Below are positions 1 to 6,351 of a DNA stretch of 16,574 nt, one piece after another; position 1 is the first letter of the stretch, and the number at the start of each line of letters is the position of its first letter. The DNA is from Campylobacteraceae bacterium. Lineage in GTDB: Bacteria; Campylobacterota; Campylobacteria; Campylobacterales; Campylobacteraceae. The stretch lies in the NCBI GenBank assembly GCA_031259875.1, contig JAIRKW010000038.1, forward strand, positions 1 to 16,574. Reading direction: 5' to 3'. The notes beneath the pieces are model-generated. The model searched no databases, was not told where the DNA came from, and saw only the letters and a program-made list of their open reading frames with translations. Position numbers and translations under genes: made by a program.

Positions 1-260
1 CCCTGCGTCGATTCTCTTTGTTTAAGCAATTCATCACAATCATCATTTGCCCAAAGAGTGTAGATACTATCCCATACTGATTTACATATGCCAATAAAAA
101 ATATCTTATCAAACTGATGATGCTCTGTGAGTGCATCGATAAGCAAAACTTTGTTTTCATATCGCTTACCGTCTATTTGATAGATTGTCTTTTGACACTT
201 ACCAATGCCATCTTTTAAACACTCCTCAGTTCCAATAGATGTTATTAATATTTTGGCCAT
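1..260 (-). CDS. CRISPR-associated CARF-domain protein (TM1812/Csx1-like), N-terminal part, cut by window edge
   Basis: Reading leftwards from an ATG at 260, an open frame of 86 codons runs off the window. It is preceded by the good ribosome binding site GGGAG about 7 nt upstream. The protein begins MAKILITSIGT, a beta strand plus glycine loop as in CARF/Rossmann domains of the TM1812 (Csx1/Csx2) family. It continues with YQIDGKRYENKVLLIDAL and then FDKIFFIGICKSVWDSIY. This order (strand-GT loop, a Tyr-x-Asp-Gly-Lys segment, a helix with AL, a DKI-FFIG strand, then KS-W) is what I recall of that family. Such proteins sense cyclic oligoadenylates made by type III CRISPR complexes and usually carry a C-terminal nuclease (often HEPN) domain, which lies outside this window. 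The family assignment is inference from recalled patterns. No CRISPR array or cas gene is visible here, and its neighbours would lie to the left. Confidence 0.7.
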   Translation of the reverse strand, partial: MAKILITSIGTEECLKDGIGKCQKTIYQIDGKRYENKVLLIDALTEHHQFDKIFFIGICKSVWDSIYTLWANDDCDELLKQRESTQ

Positions 261-324
261 TATTTATCTCCCAATATATCAATCAAAACTTCTTTCGCTA
301 TATCAACCTTACAGTATTAACGAA

Positions 325-353
325 TTTATCAGCATACGCAAAGATAATGCCAA
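325..353 (-). promoter_or_regulatory. Candidate promoter for the CARF-like gene
   Basis: On the minus strand TTGGCA (348-353) is followed after 17 bp by GATAAA (325-330), which is preceded by TGCT as in extended -10 elements. It would start transcription about 58 nt before the ATG at 260. The spacing is ideal but the -10 box is imperfect. Confidence 0.4.
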
Positions 354-693
354 GATAACTTAAATCAAGCCGTCCTTACTTACAAAATGCTGTTACGCGC
401 GTTAAAAGTTGAATATAAGCAGTTTTGCCTGCAAAATCTTTATAGTTTTTTTGGCTGGCACTTCTTGAAAATGAAACACCAAATACCAAAAAACACCTCT
501 TGTCTGCCAAATAATATAGAATTGAAAATATTCTACATCTTTTATTCTTTATGTTAACTTTTTTGAAAATATAAATGGTATATTTATTTATCTTAACTGT
601 GTAGATTTGGCACATATCCATATTATTTACAGCAATAATATTGAAATAATAACAACCTGCAAATATTGGAGTTTTACAAGAGGATAAGGAGAG

Positions 694-721
694 TTTTATG
701 CAAGGAAATCCTTGCATAAAA
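694..721. terminator. Perfect 12-bp hairpin, possible terminator of the minus-strand unit
   Basis: Arms 694-705 (TTTTATGCAAGG) and 710-721 are exact reverse complements around the 4-nt loop AAAT. It lies 30 nt past the stop codon of the last gene of the minus-strand unit at 752. Read on the minus strand, the 3' arm ends in AAAA and then CTCTCC, so a proper U-tract is missing. Read on the plus strand it is followed by TTTAT. It may be a bidirectional or structural hairpin rather than a classical intrinsic terminator. Confidence 0.45.
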
Positions 722-751
722 TTTATCTGTAAAAATAACTTAATTTAATAC

Positions 752-1006
752 TTATATAAACAAATCTTTTTTTGTATTTTTTAAATGCTTTATGACTTTT
801 ACAATTTCATCAAAACCCATAGGCGCATCTTCATTACTGCCTAAAACCTCGTCCATTTCATCCAAATATGCATCTATCGCCTCTTCAAGCCGCGCTTTTT
901 TCACACCTGCAAAATACAAAGCTGCCTCCAGCATATCGGTAAGCTGCAATGAAAGCTCTTTAATCTCATTTTGATAATCCTCTATCTCATAACCTTCATA
1001 ACTCAT
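752..1006 (-). CDS. Small acidic helical protein of unknown function
   Basis: An 84-residue protein starting at an ATG that overlaps the stop of the upstream DHH phosphoesterase gene in an ATGA arrangement, so translation is probably coupled. It is rich in Glu, Asp, Leu and Ala, with a predicted run of helices (roughly residues 8-55 and 64-80) and no signal peptide, Cys cluster or membrane segment. I do not recognise the family. The tight coupling to a DHH phosphoesterase and an Rrf2 regulator suggests a shared role, perhaps as a partner or adaptor; that is inference only. The coding frame looks real because of the overlap, codon use like its neighbours, and a full stop-to-start fit within the unit. 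Confidence 0.7.
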   Translation of the reverse strand: MSYEGYEIEDYQNEIKELSLQLTDMLEAALYFAGVKKARLEEAIDAYLDEMDEVLGSNEDAPMGFDEIVKVIKHLKNTKKDLFI

Positions 1007-2037
1007 GCTGACTCCTCTTTTAATCTTATCAAATCAATTATTTGATTTTTAATATTATCATATAAAAAACTATCGCGAAATCCGGCTATTGCCCCACCAC
1101 TTGCATTCGGATGTCCGCCGCCGCCTGCTAACTCATACGCTATCTTGCTTACGTCGACTTTGCCGTTAGCCCTGAAACTTACCGTTCTTCTCGAGGTTAC
1201 GTCCATGAAAAAGTCATAGTCGGGATTTTGTGTTAAAAAATCATTGCCGACAATTGAAACAGCACCGATATTAAACGTAAGAATACCTTTTTTACCCTTA
1301 TAAACGATGCTCATTTTATCTTTGAATCTATTGAGTTGACTTACATTATACTTTGATACAAGATTGGACAGAGTATCGTCTTTATCGTTTTTAAAAAACA
1401 TCTTTTTTATCGCATGAATATCGTTTTCAAGCAGTATATGTGTATTCTCTTTATCAAGATAGTCCATACTGTTTTGCAACAGCCAAAACATAAATTCGGT
1501 ATTTGCTTCATCAAACATAATGCGGTTTAACTCTTTAGCGTTTGCTATAAGATTTAAACAGACTTTACCAAGTTCAAAATCAGAACTGTTGTCTACCCAA
1601 ATATCTACAGCATTAATAACATCTGCCAATCTTCCAATACGCTTATCCTCGCCGTAAATTTTTGAGAAAAAGTCGTAAGTGATTTTAGCTGCACTTCTTG
1701 AAGTGTCAAGAAAATACCACGCATATTTATTGGCACACTCAGCACCGCTTTGATGATGGTCTAAAAGTATAAGTTTAACTGGTATTTTGATAGATTTAAG
1801 TCTCTCATCAAAAGTCTTCGACTGTTCAAGTGTAAGATTAAGGTCGGTTATGAGTATGATATTTTTCGCCGCTGCGACAATCTCTATATCACGCAGTATT
1901 TGAGCGTATTTCTCGTCTATCTCTTTGCCGTAGTTTGAGTTGTAAAATTTAATATTTTTGAAATAGTTTTTTGTTATAAATTGACAGCCATAGCCGTCAA
2001 GATCCGTGTGCGATAGATGAAAGATAGTATATTGCAT
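1003..2037 (-). CDS. DHH-family phosphoesterase (DHH plus DHHA1 domains)
   Basis: A soluble metal-dependent phosphoesterase of the DHH superfamily, which includes nanoRNase/pAp phosphatase and RecJ relatives; the exact substrate cannot be read from the sequence. From the ATG at 2037 (344 residues) the N-terminal domain shows SHTDLDGYG (residues 9-17, with metal ligands D12 and D14), ITDLN (D65), the signature LLDHHQSG (DHH at 93-95) and VDIWVD (D145). The C-terminal DHHA1 domain carries the glycine-rich GGGGHPNASGGA near residues 305-316. The frame is open to a GTG at 2052, which overlaps the upstream stop, and a TTG at 2046 lies five bases after GGAAGAG. I chose the ATG because family members usually begin just before the H-S-H-x-D-x-D-G motif, but the start is uncertain by five codons. 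It is the middle gene of the rrf2-type/DHH/small-protein unit. Confidence 0.88.
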   Translation of the reverse strand: MQYTIFHLSHTDLDGYGCQFITKNYFKNIKFYNSNYGKEIDEKYAQILRDIEIVAAAKNIILITDLNLTLEQSKTFDERLKSIKIPVKLILLDHHQSGAECANKYAWYFLDTSRSAAKITYDFFSKIYGEDKRIGRLADVINAVDIWVDNSSDFELGKVCLNLIANAKELNRIMFDEANTEFMFWLLQNSMDYLDKENTHILLENDIHAIKKMFFKNDKDDTLSNLVSKYNVSQLNRFKDKMSIVYKGKKGILTFNIGAVSIVGNDFLTQNPDYDFFMDVTSRRTVSFRANGKVDVSKIAYELAGGGGHPNASGGAIAGFRDSFLYDNIKNQIIDLIRLKEESA

Positions 2038-2048
2038 AGCGTCCAAAA

Positions 2049-2453
2049 TCACTCTTCCACTATGTCCCAGAGTGTTATCGTACTTAAAAAGTCATCCACT
2101 TTAATCTGAAATCTATTAAAAAACGGCCAAATCTTGCAATACTCAGCACGATTGTTCGGGCAGTCTGATATAGAGGTAGCGCACTCAAAAACAATAGTGG
2201 GTTTCTTTTCGGCGCATTCTACTATCTCTTTAATTGTTAATTCTTTCGGGTCGCGGGCAAGTATAAACCCTCCCTTTGCGCCTTTAAATGATTTTAAAAC
2301 GTCTGCTTTCGCAAGACATTGAAGGACTTTTGCTAAAAAGCTTTTTGAGATGCCAAGCTGTGTTGAAAGAGTATCAACATCTTGCGGAGCGTTTCTTTGC
2401 GCTATAACTATTAGTGAAAGTAAGGCATACTCGCTGGCTTTAGTTACTAACAT
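2049..2453 (-). CDS. Rrf2-family transcriptional regulator
   Basis: A 134-residue winged-helix regulator, first gene of a three-gene minus-strand unit. The start MLVTKASEYALLSL is typical of Rrf2 proteins. The helix-turn-helix covers about residues 24-50 (LSTQLGISKSFLAKVLQCL) and the wing contains KGAKGGFILAR. Three cysteines at 91, 98 and 106, spaced Cx6Cx7C, occupy the region where IscR, NsrR and RirA bind an Fe-S cluster, so redox, iron or NO sensing is plausible. The spacing differs slightly from Cx5Cx5C, so cluster binding is inference. AGGAT precedes the ATG at a good distance. The stop overlaps the possible GTG start of the DHH gene, so the regulator is probably co-expressed with the phosphoesterase and may autoregulate. 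Confidence 0.88.
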   Translation of the reverse strand: MLVTKASEYALLSLIVIAQRNAPQDVDTLSTQLGISKSFLAKVLQCLAKADVLKSFKGAKGGFILARDPKELTIKEIVECAEKKPTIVFECATSISDCPNNRAEYCKIWPFFNRFQIKVDDFLSTITLWDIVEE

Positions 2454-2493
2454 AATCTTTATCCTATCGTTAAAATTTTCATCTAAATGTGTG

Positions 2494-2499
2494 ATTTTA
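2494..2499 (-). promoter_or_regulatory. Candidate -10 box for the Rrf2 unit
   Basis: On the minus strand TAAAAT sits 41 nt before the ATG, inside the 150-bp divergent region shared with rpsO. GTGATT and AATCAC half-sites lie about 28 bp apart around it and could be an operator for the regulator. No -35 element is clear. Confidence 0.3.
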
Positions 2500-2601
2500 C
2501 TAAAAGTTTCCTATTTTTGGGTTTAATCACGACTGTTAATTAGGACTTTTTTAATCTTTTATGTTTCGGTTTTTCCACTTTAGCTATTTTTTTGGTTTTA
2601 A

Positions 2602-2610
2602 TGCTATAAT
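2602..2610 (+). promoter_or_regulatory. Extended -10 promoter of rpsO
   Basis: TGCTATAAT is a consensus extended -10 element 46 nt before the rpsO start. The region upstream is T-rich, as is usual in Campylobacterota where a -35 box is often absent. The gene also has the strong site AGGAGGT at 2644-2650. Confidence 0.7.
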
Positions 2611-2655
2611 TTCGCTCCTTAATATTAGGAAATTTTACCAGTCAGGAGGTCAGCA

Positions 2656-2928
2656 ATGGCTTTGGATTCGGCAGCTCGTAAAGAGATTATTGAAAAATTT
2701 GCAAGAAAAGAGGGTGACACAGGCTCTCCAGAAGTGCAAATTGCGCTTTTAACAGGTCGTATTGTATATTTGACAGAACACTTAAAGATTAATGTCAAAG
2801 ACCATTCGTCCCGTTTAGGACTTTTGAAACTTGTAGGACAGAGAAAACGTCTGCTAAAGTATCTTAAAAGTAAAAATTATACCAAATACCAAGAAGTTAT
2901 CAAAGAGTTAAATATCCGCGATAAATAA
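2656..2928 (+). CDS. rpsO: 30S ribosomal protein S15
   Basis: A 90-residue protein, normal S15 length. S15 is a primary binder of the central domain of 16S rRNA and forms bridge contacts with the large subunit. The sequence carries the family hallmarks GDTGSPEVQIALLT (residues 20-33), LTEHLK, KDHSSRLGLLKLVGQRKRLL (around 48-68) and YLKSKN. A strong Shine-Dalgarno AGGAGGT lies 5 nt before the ATG. It is a one-gene unit with its own promoter and a terminator hairpin downstream. pnp, the usual partner in other phyla, is not adjacent. Confidence 0.98.
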   Translation: MALDSAARKEIIEKFARKEGDTGSPEVQIALLTGRIVYLTEHLKINVKDHSSRLGLLKLVGQRKRLLKYLKSKNYTKYQEVIKELNIRDK

Positions 2929-2940
2929 GTTTTTGGCACA

Positions 2941-2980
2941 GGAGTTTTGGGGTTTACGCGCCAAAACTTCTAAAATTTTT
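2941..2980 (+). terminator. Intrinsic terminator of rpsO
   Basis: Stem 2941-2950 pairs with 2961-2970 (10 bp, one G-U pair) around a 10-nt loop, followed by TAAAATTTTTATTTT. It starts 12 nt past the rpsO stop. Confidence 0.75.
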
Positions 2981-3020
2981 ATTTTCATTCGCAACACTCG
3001 ACAAACTGTTAAATTATCCT

Positions 3021-3072
3021 TTTATACAAAACATGACGATTTCTTTTTTATAAAAACTGCTGTTTGTATAAA
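3021..3072. repeat. Perfect 10-bp inverted repeat upstream of tatB
   Basis: TTTATACAAA at 3021-3030 and its exact reverse complement at 3063-3072. The two centres are 42 bp apart, about four helical turns, and the right arm ends 18 bp before the presumed tatB -10 box. It could be a paired operator or a loose stem-loop; the arms are AT-rich, so chance is possible. Confidence 0.4.
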
Positions 3073-3086
3073 TTTTTAGGCAAATT

Positions 3087-3096
3087 TAGCTAAAAT
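3087..3096 (+). promoter_or_regulatory. Candidate promoter of tatB-tatC-queA
   Basis: TAGCTAAAAT resembles an extended -10 element, 46 nt before the GTG at 3143. There is no clear -35 box. Confidence 0.5.
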
Positions 3097-3142
3097 AACC
3101 GCCATTATTTCACAAACTTAAATTTACTAAAAGGTCTTTTTG

Positions 3143-3514
3143 GTGTTCGGCATTGGATTTTTCGAATTTATCATCATAGCAATTGTAATTGTCATATTTT
3201 TAGGTCCAGATAAACTGCCCGAAACCATTATAAAAGTCATCAAAACACTTAAGGCTCTCAAAAAAACCGTCAATGAAGCCAAAAGCGCGATAGAGGAAGA
3301 ATTGAATATTGAAGAGTTAAAAGAAGAATCTAGAAAATATCGTGCGCTTTTAGAAAAAGATGCTAAAAATGCCATAAAAAGCTTCTCCCTTGAAGAGTTT
3401 AAAGAGCTCAAGGAGAGTACGGAAGAGGTAAATTCGGTAATTAACGAATTAAAAAACAAAACAACGCCAAAGATAAAATCAGACAAAACAGATGAGGAAC
3501 AAAAAAGTGTTTGA
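3143..3514 (+). CDS. tatB: Sec-independent protein translocase subunit TatB
   Basis: TatB forms, with TatC, the receptor that recognises twin-arginine signal peptides of folded proteins at the cytoplasmic membrane. The 123-residue product begins FGIGFFEFIIIAIVIVIFLG, a single short membrane helix, followed by the hinge GPDKLPE (proline in the hinge typical of TatA/B), an amphipathic helix (about residues 25-55) and a charged Lys/Glu coiled tail of TatB length. TatA is usually shorter, hence TatB. I chose the GTG at 3143, which gives the conserved MFGIGF start; an in-frame TTG lies one codon upstream at 3140. AAAAGG at 3129-3134 is the ribosome binding site. The gene overlaps the chosen tatC start by 8 nt. 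A separate tatA is not in this window. Confidence 0.9.
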   Translation: MFGIGFFEFIIIAIVIVIFLGPDKLPETIIKVIKTLKALKKTVNEAKSAIEEELNIEELKEESRKYRALLEKDAKNAIKSFSLEEFKELKESTEEVNSVINELKNKTTPKIKSDKTDEEQKSV

Positions 3515-4280
3515 GGAGTTAAAACCGCACCTTGCTGAATTGAAAAAACGAATGATGATAGCTGTCGCGGCGATTTTTATCGGACTTTTAGCGGCATTTT
3601 CTTTTTGGGAATATATCTTGATGTGGATAGTTGAACCACTCTCTTCGGCTGTTTGCGCTACGAATATCAATTTGAAAGAATTCGACGCCTCCAAACTTTG
3701 CGGCAGCAGTACGGGCACACTTATCACTACTAACGTCATAGAGGGACTTTTTACAGCTTTTAAAATCTCTTTTTTTACAGGACTTATCGCAGCTTTACCT
3801 GTTATCTTTTGGCAATTATGGCTTTTTATCGCGCCGGGACTTTATGATAGCGAAAAAAAATATGTTTTGCCGTTTGTCTTTTTTGCTACTTTAATGTTCA
3901 CGGCAGGATTTTTGTTTTGCTACTATATCGTGCTTCCGATGAGCCTTAATTTTGCCATACATTTTGGCAACGGTATATTTGTATATCTTCCTAAAACAAC
4001 CGAATATATAGATTTTTTCTTAAAATTTTCACTCGCTTTCAGTCTCTCTTTTGAGCTTCCAGTTATCAGTCTTTTTTTAGCAAAAATCAATTTTATAACA
4101 GATAAAACGCTAAAAAAATTTTTCAGATACGCTGTTGTTTTGATATTTATTTTTGCAGCTATTATCACACCGCCGGATGTCATCTCGCAAATTTTGATGG
4201 CTATACCGCTGCTGCTTTTATATGCTATTTCCATACTTATAGTCCGCTTAGTTAATCCGTACAAAGAAGAGAGCGAATAA
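3507..4280 (+). CDS. tatC: Sec-independent protein translocase subunit TatC
   Basis: TatC is the six-helix membrane core of the Tat translocase and binds the twin-arginine motif. From the GTG at 3507 the protein has 257 residues and starts MFEELKPHLAELKKRM, the conserved cytosolic N-terminus with the H-L-x-E-L-[KR]-x-R element. Further hallmarks are FWQLWLFIAPGLYDSEKKY in the first cytosolic loop, FSLSFELPV (the conserved Glu in helix 4) and ITPPDVISQ near the end. An in-frame ATG at 3492 would add five residues. The GTG is preferred because GAGGA lies 8 nt before it and because it reproduces the family start. Hydrophobic segments fit six helices. Translation is probably coupled to tatB. Confidence 0.95.
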   Translation: MFEELKPHLAELKKRMMIAVAAIFIGLLAAFSFWEYILMWIVEPLSSAVCATNINLKEFDASKLCGSSTGTLITTNVIEGLFTAFKISFFTGLIAALPVIFWQLWLFIAPGLYDSEKKYVLPFVFFATLMFTAGFLFCYYIVLPMSLNFAIHFGNGIFVYLPKTTEYIDFFLKFSLAFSLSFELPVISLFLAKINFITDKTLKKFFRYAVVLIFIFAAIITPPDVISQILMAIPLLLLYAISILIVRLVNPYKEESE

Positions 4281-4282
4281 AA

Positions 4283-5305
4283 TTGCTTGATGTAAATCTC
4301 TGCACAAGCTACGACTACAGCCTGCCAAAATCCCTTATAGCCTCGCATCCAATAAATCCCAAAGAGAGCGCAAGGTTACTTGTCTATGAAAGAGCTTTAA
4401 AACAGATAACGCATACAAACTTTGGGGAACTTTTCTCATTTTTACCAAAAAATACAGCTGTTCTTTTAAATGATACTAAAGTTATAAAAGCACGGATTTT
4501 CGGTACAAAGTCAAGCGGCGGAGCAGTAGAACTGTTATTCAATTCGCCGCTTCAAAACAATAGTTTTAAAGTATATATTAAAGGTAGAGTCAAAGCAGGT
4601 ACGAAGCTGTTTTTCGACCAAAATCTGCAAGCTGACGTTATTGCTTTAAATGATGACGGCACAAGAATTGTAGAGTTTTTTCATAATAAAAAAACACTCG
4701 ATACGTCTTCTCTTTTTGAGATTTTAGACAAGATAGGACACGTACCGCTGCCGCCGTATATCAAAAGAGACGATACAAAAGAGGATGAGAGCGATTATCA
4801 GACGCTTTTTGCTAAAAATGAAGGAGCTGTCGCCGCACCGACCGCATCGCTGCACTTTAGCGAAACAATGTTTGATGAGCTTAAAAAAAGATTTGAAGTA
4901 GAATTTTTAACGCTGCACGTAGGGGCAGGTACGTTTAAGGGGGTGGAAAGTGAAAAATTAGGCGAACATATAATGCATTCGGAGTATTTTTCCATTCCAA
5001 ACGAAGCAAAACGCCTCATACAAAGCCCCAAACCACTCCTTAGTGTTGGCACAACAGTAACAAGGACGGTTGAGTATTTTGTAAGGACAAAAAAGCAGCA
5101 GGGTTTTTGCGACCTTTTTTTAAATCCATTAAATCCGCCAAAGCGCATAACCTATCTATTGACAAACTTCCACCTGCCCCGTTCTACTCTCATAATGTTA
5201 GTGGCAGGTTTCATAGGACTCGAAGAGACTTTACGGATATATAAAAGTGCTGTGGATGAAAAATATCGATTCTTCTCTTACGGCGATTGTATGCTGATAT
5301 TATAA
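4283..5305 (+). CDS. queA: S-adenosylmethionine:tRNA ribosyltransferase-isomerase
   Basis: QueA transfers and isomerises the ribosyl part of S-adenosylmethionine onto 7-aminomethyl-7-deazaguanine in tRNA, making epoxyqueuosine, the penultimate step of queuosine synthesis. The 340-residue length is normal. Visible motifs include YDYSLPKSLIASHP near the N-terminus, ARLLVY, LLNDTKVIKARIFG, HVPLPPYIKRDD, TASLHFSETMFDEL, LTLHVGAGTFKGV, VGTTVTRTVE, LTNFHLPRSTLIMLV and the C-terminal FFSYGDCMLIL. The start is a TTG only 2 nt after the tatC stop; no in-frame ATG or GTG fits, so translation probably depends on tatC. Its stop overlaps the stop of the convergent sirtuin gene by 6 nt, leaving no room for a terminator between them. 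Confidence 0.97.
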   Translation: MLDVNLCTSYDYSLPKSLIASHPINPKESARLLVYERALKQITHTNFGELFSFLPKNTAVLLNDTKVIKARIFGTKSSGGAVELLFNSPLQNNSFKVYIKGRVKAGTKLFFDQNLQADVIALNDDGTRIVEFFHNKKTLDTSSLFEILDKIGHVPLPPYIKRDDTKEDESDYQTLFAKNEGAVAAPTASLHFSETMFDELKKRFEVEFLTLHVGAGTFKGVESEKLGEHIMHSEYFSIPNEAKRLIQSPKPLLSVGTTVTRTVEYFVRTKKQQGFCDLFLNPLNPPKRITYLLTNFHLPRSTLIMLVAGFIGLEETLRIYKSAVDEKYRFFSYGDCMLIL

Positions 5306-5974
5306 TAATTTTTCCGTCAATATACGCATTCCGACACTTGCTTTCTCTTTAATAACATTAACGGATGCAAACGGTATATCTACATCACTTGGGTCTATAA
5401 GAAAAATTTGGACATTTTGCTTAGCATAATGTATCAATCCTGCGGCAGGATAAACTTGCATTGAAGTGCCGATAATTACAATAATATCGGCATTTGATAC
5501 TATATTTGCGGCTTTTTCTATAAGAGGCACAGCTTCGCCGAACCAAACAATAAAAGGGCGCAGTTTTGAGCCGTCATCCGCCTTTTCGCCTATTTCAATT
5601 GCTCTTGTGCCTATATCATAAACTTCACTTTTGCTTTCGTTGCAGACTTTTGTTAATTCACCGTGCAAATGAATAACATCCAAACTGCCTGCGCGCTCAT
5701 GGAGATTGTCCACATTTTGCGTAATAACAGTAACTTGAAAATGGCTTTCAAGCTGCGCGATAAGCTTATGTCCATCATTTGGCACAACTTTATCAAGCTG
5801 GGCACGGCGTTCATTGTAAAACTTTATCATTAAATCGGAATTTTTACGCCACCCTTCAATACTTGCAACTTCCATCACATCGTATTTTTCCCACAAACCA
5901 CCGCTGTCTCTAAAAGTACTTATACCGCTCTCTTCGCTCATGCCTGCGCCTGTCAAAAAGACAATTCGTTTCAT
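5300..5974 (-). CDS. cobB: NAD-dependent protein deacylase (sirtuin, CobB-like, lacking the zinc cysteines)
   Basis: Sirtuins remove acyl groups from lysines using NAD. The 224-residue protein shows the NAD-binding GAGMSEESGI (residues 10-19), FRDSGGLW (21-28), TQNVDNLHERAG (85-96), the catalytic HLHGEL (His104) and GTSMQVYPAAGL (169-180). Residues Y53 and R56 form the YxxR motif seen in E. coli CobB and SIRT5, which favours activity on succinyl or malonyl lysine as well as acetyl lysine (inference). Only one cysteine (C111) is found where most sirtuins have two CxxC zinc pairs, so this belongs to the group of short bacterial sirtuins without the zinc ribbon. The start overlaps the ruvX stop as ATGA, with AGGAG just upstream. 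Last gene of the dprA-ruvX-sirtuin series. Confidence 0.92.
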   Translation of the reverse strand: MKRIVFLTGAGMSEESGISTFRDSGGLWEKYDVMEVASIEGWRKNSDLMIKFYNERRAQLDKVVPNDGHKLIAQLESHFQVTVITQNVDNLHERAGSLDVIHLHGELTKVCNESKSEVYDIGTRAIEIGEKADDGSKLRPFIVWFGEAVPLIEKAANIVSNADIIVIIGTSMQVYPAAGLIHYAKQNVQIFLIDPSDVDIPFASVNVIKEKASVGMRILTEKLL

Positions 5975-6351
5975 CTCCTGCCCTCTTTAAATCTTTCCAA
6001 AATAACAACCGCAGAAAGCGAATCTACACGTCCATCGCGTTTTTGTTTTACAACTCCCCTCATTCGCTCTTTTGCTTCATATGATGAAAAATCCTCATCC
6101 GCAAAAACAATCTCACCCTCAAATTCCAGCAATGACACAAAATGCTTAATGCGCCGCGCCGTCTCATTGTTTGTCGGCAGCCCAACTACTAAAATTTCAG
6201 CTTTATATTCGCGCAAAATCTCACTTGTATCGCTTGCAGCTTGTTCTCTGTTGCGGCGCAAAACAGCACTAAGGGGTACGATAACGTCTCCTTCAAAACA
6301 AACCGCTGCACCGATACGCTTTAAGCCTACATCAATAGCAACAATGCTCAT
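5971..6351 (-). CDS. ruvX: RuvX/YqgF-type Holliday junction resolvase-like nuclease
   Basis: RuvX (YqgF) is an RNase H-fold nuclease implicated in pre-16S rRNA 5' end processing and, by fold, in Holliday junction resolution. The 126-residue protein has the expected motifs: AIDVGLKRIG with the catalytic D7, VVGLPTNN (about 55-62), FADEDFSS (D85 and D87 region) and the C-terminal DSLSAVVIL with D110. It starts at an ATG overlapping the dprA stop (ATGA) and ends in the same way at the sirtuin gene, so all three are probably translated from one message. Confidence 0.95.
   Translation of the reverse strand: MSIVAIDVGLKRIGAAVCFEGDVIVPLSAVLRRNREQAASDTSEILREYKAEILVVGLPTNNETARRIKHFVSLLEFEGEIVFADEDFSSYEAKERMRGVVKQKRDGRVDSLSAVVILERFKEGRR

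Larger units (their letters stand above)
261..751. other. AT-rich intergenic stretch without a convincing gene
   Basis: This stretch separates the CARF-like gene from the Rrf2/DHH unit. A minus-strand open frame at 376-717 (113 codons) exists, but it starts inside a palindrome, has no ribosome binding site, is rich in Ile, Lys, Tyr and Cys, and matches no family I recognise. Its C-terminal third has the string FLVFGVSFSRS, which might be a decayed remnant; I do not call a gene. No CRISPR-type direct repeats were seen. Confidence 0.5.

Noticed and set aside
376..717. Minus-strand open frame of 113 codons
   Set aside because: It begins inside a palindrome, has no ribosome binding site, an odd Ile/Lys/Tyr/Cys-rich composition and no recognisable family; kept only as a note on the intergenic stretch.
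1..751. Search for a CRISPR array beside the CARF-like gene
   Set aside because: No regularly spaced direct repeats of 23-40 bases are visible in this part or elsewhere in the window.
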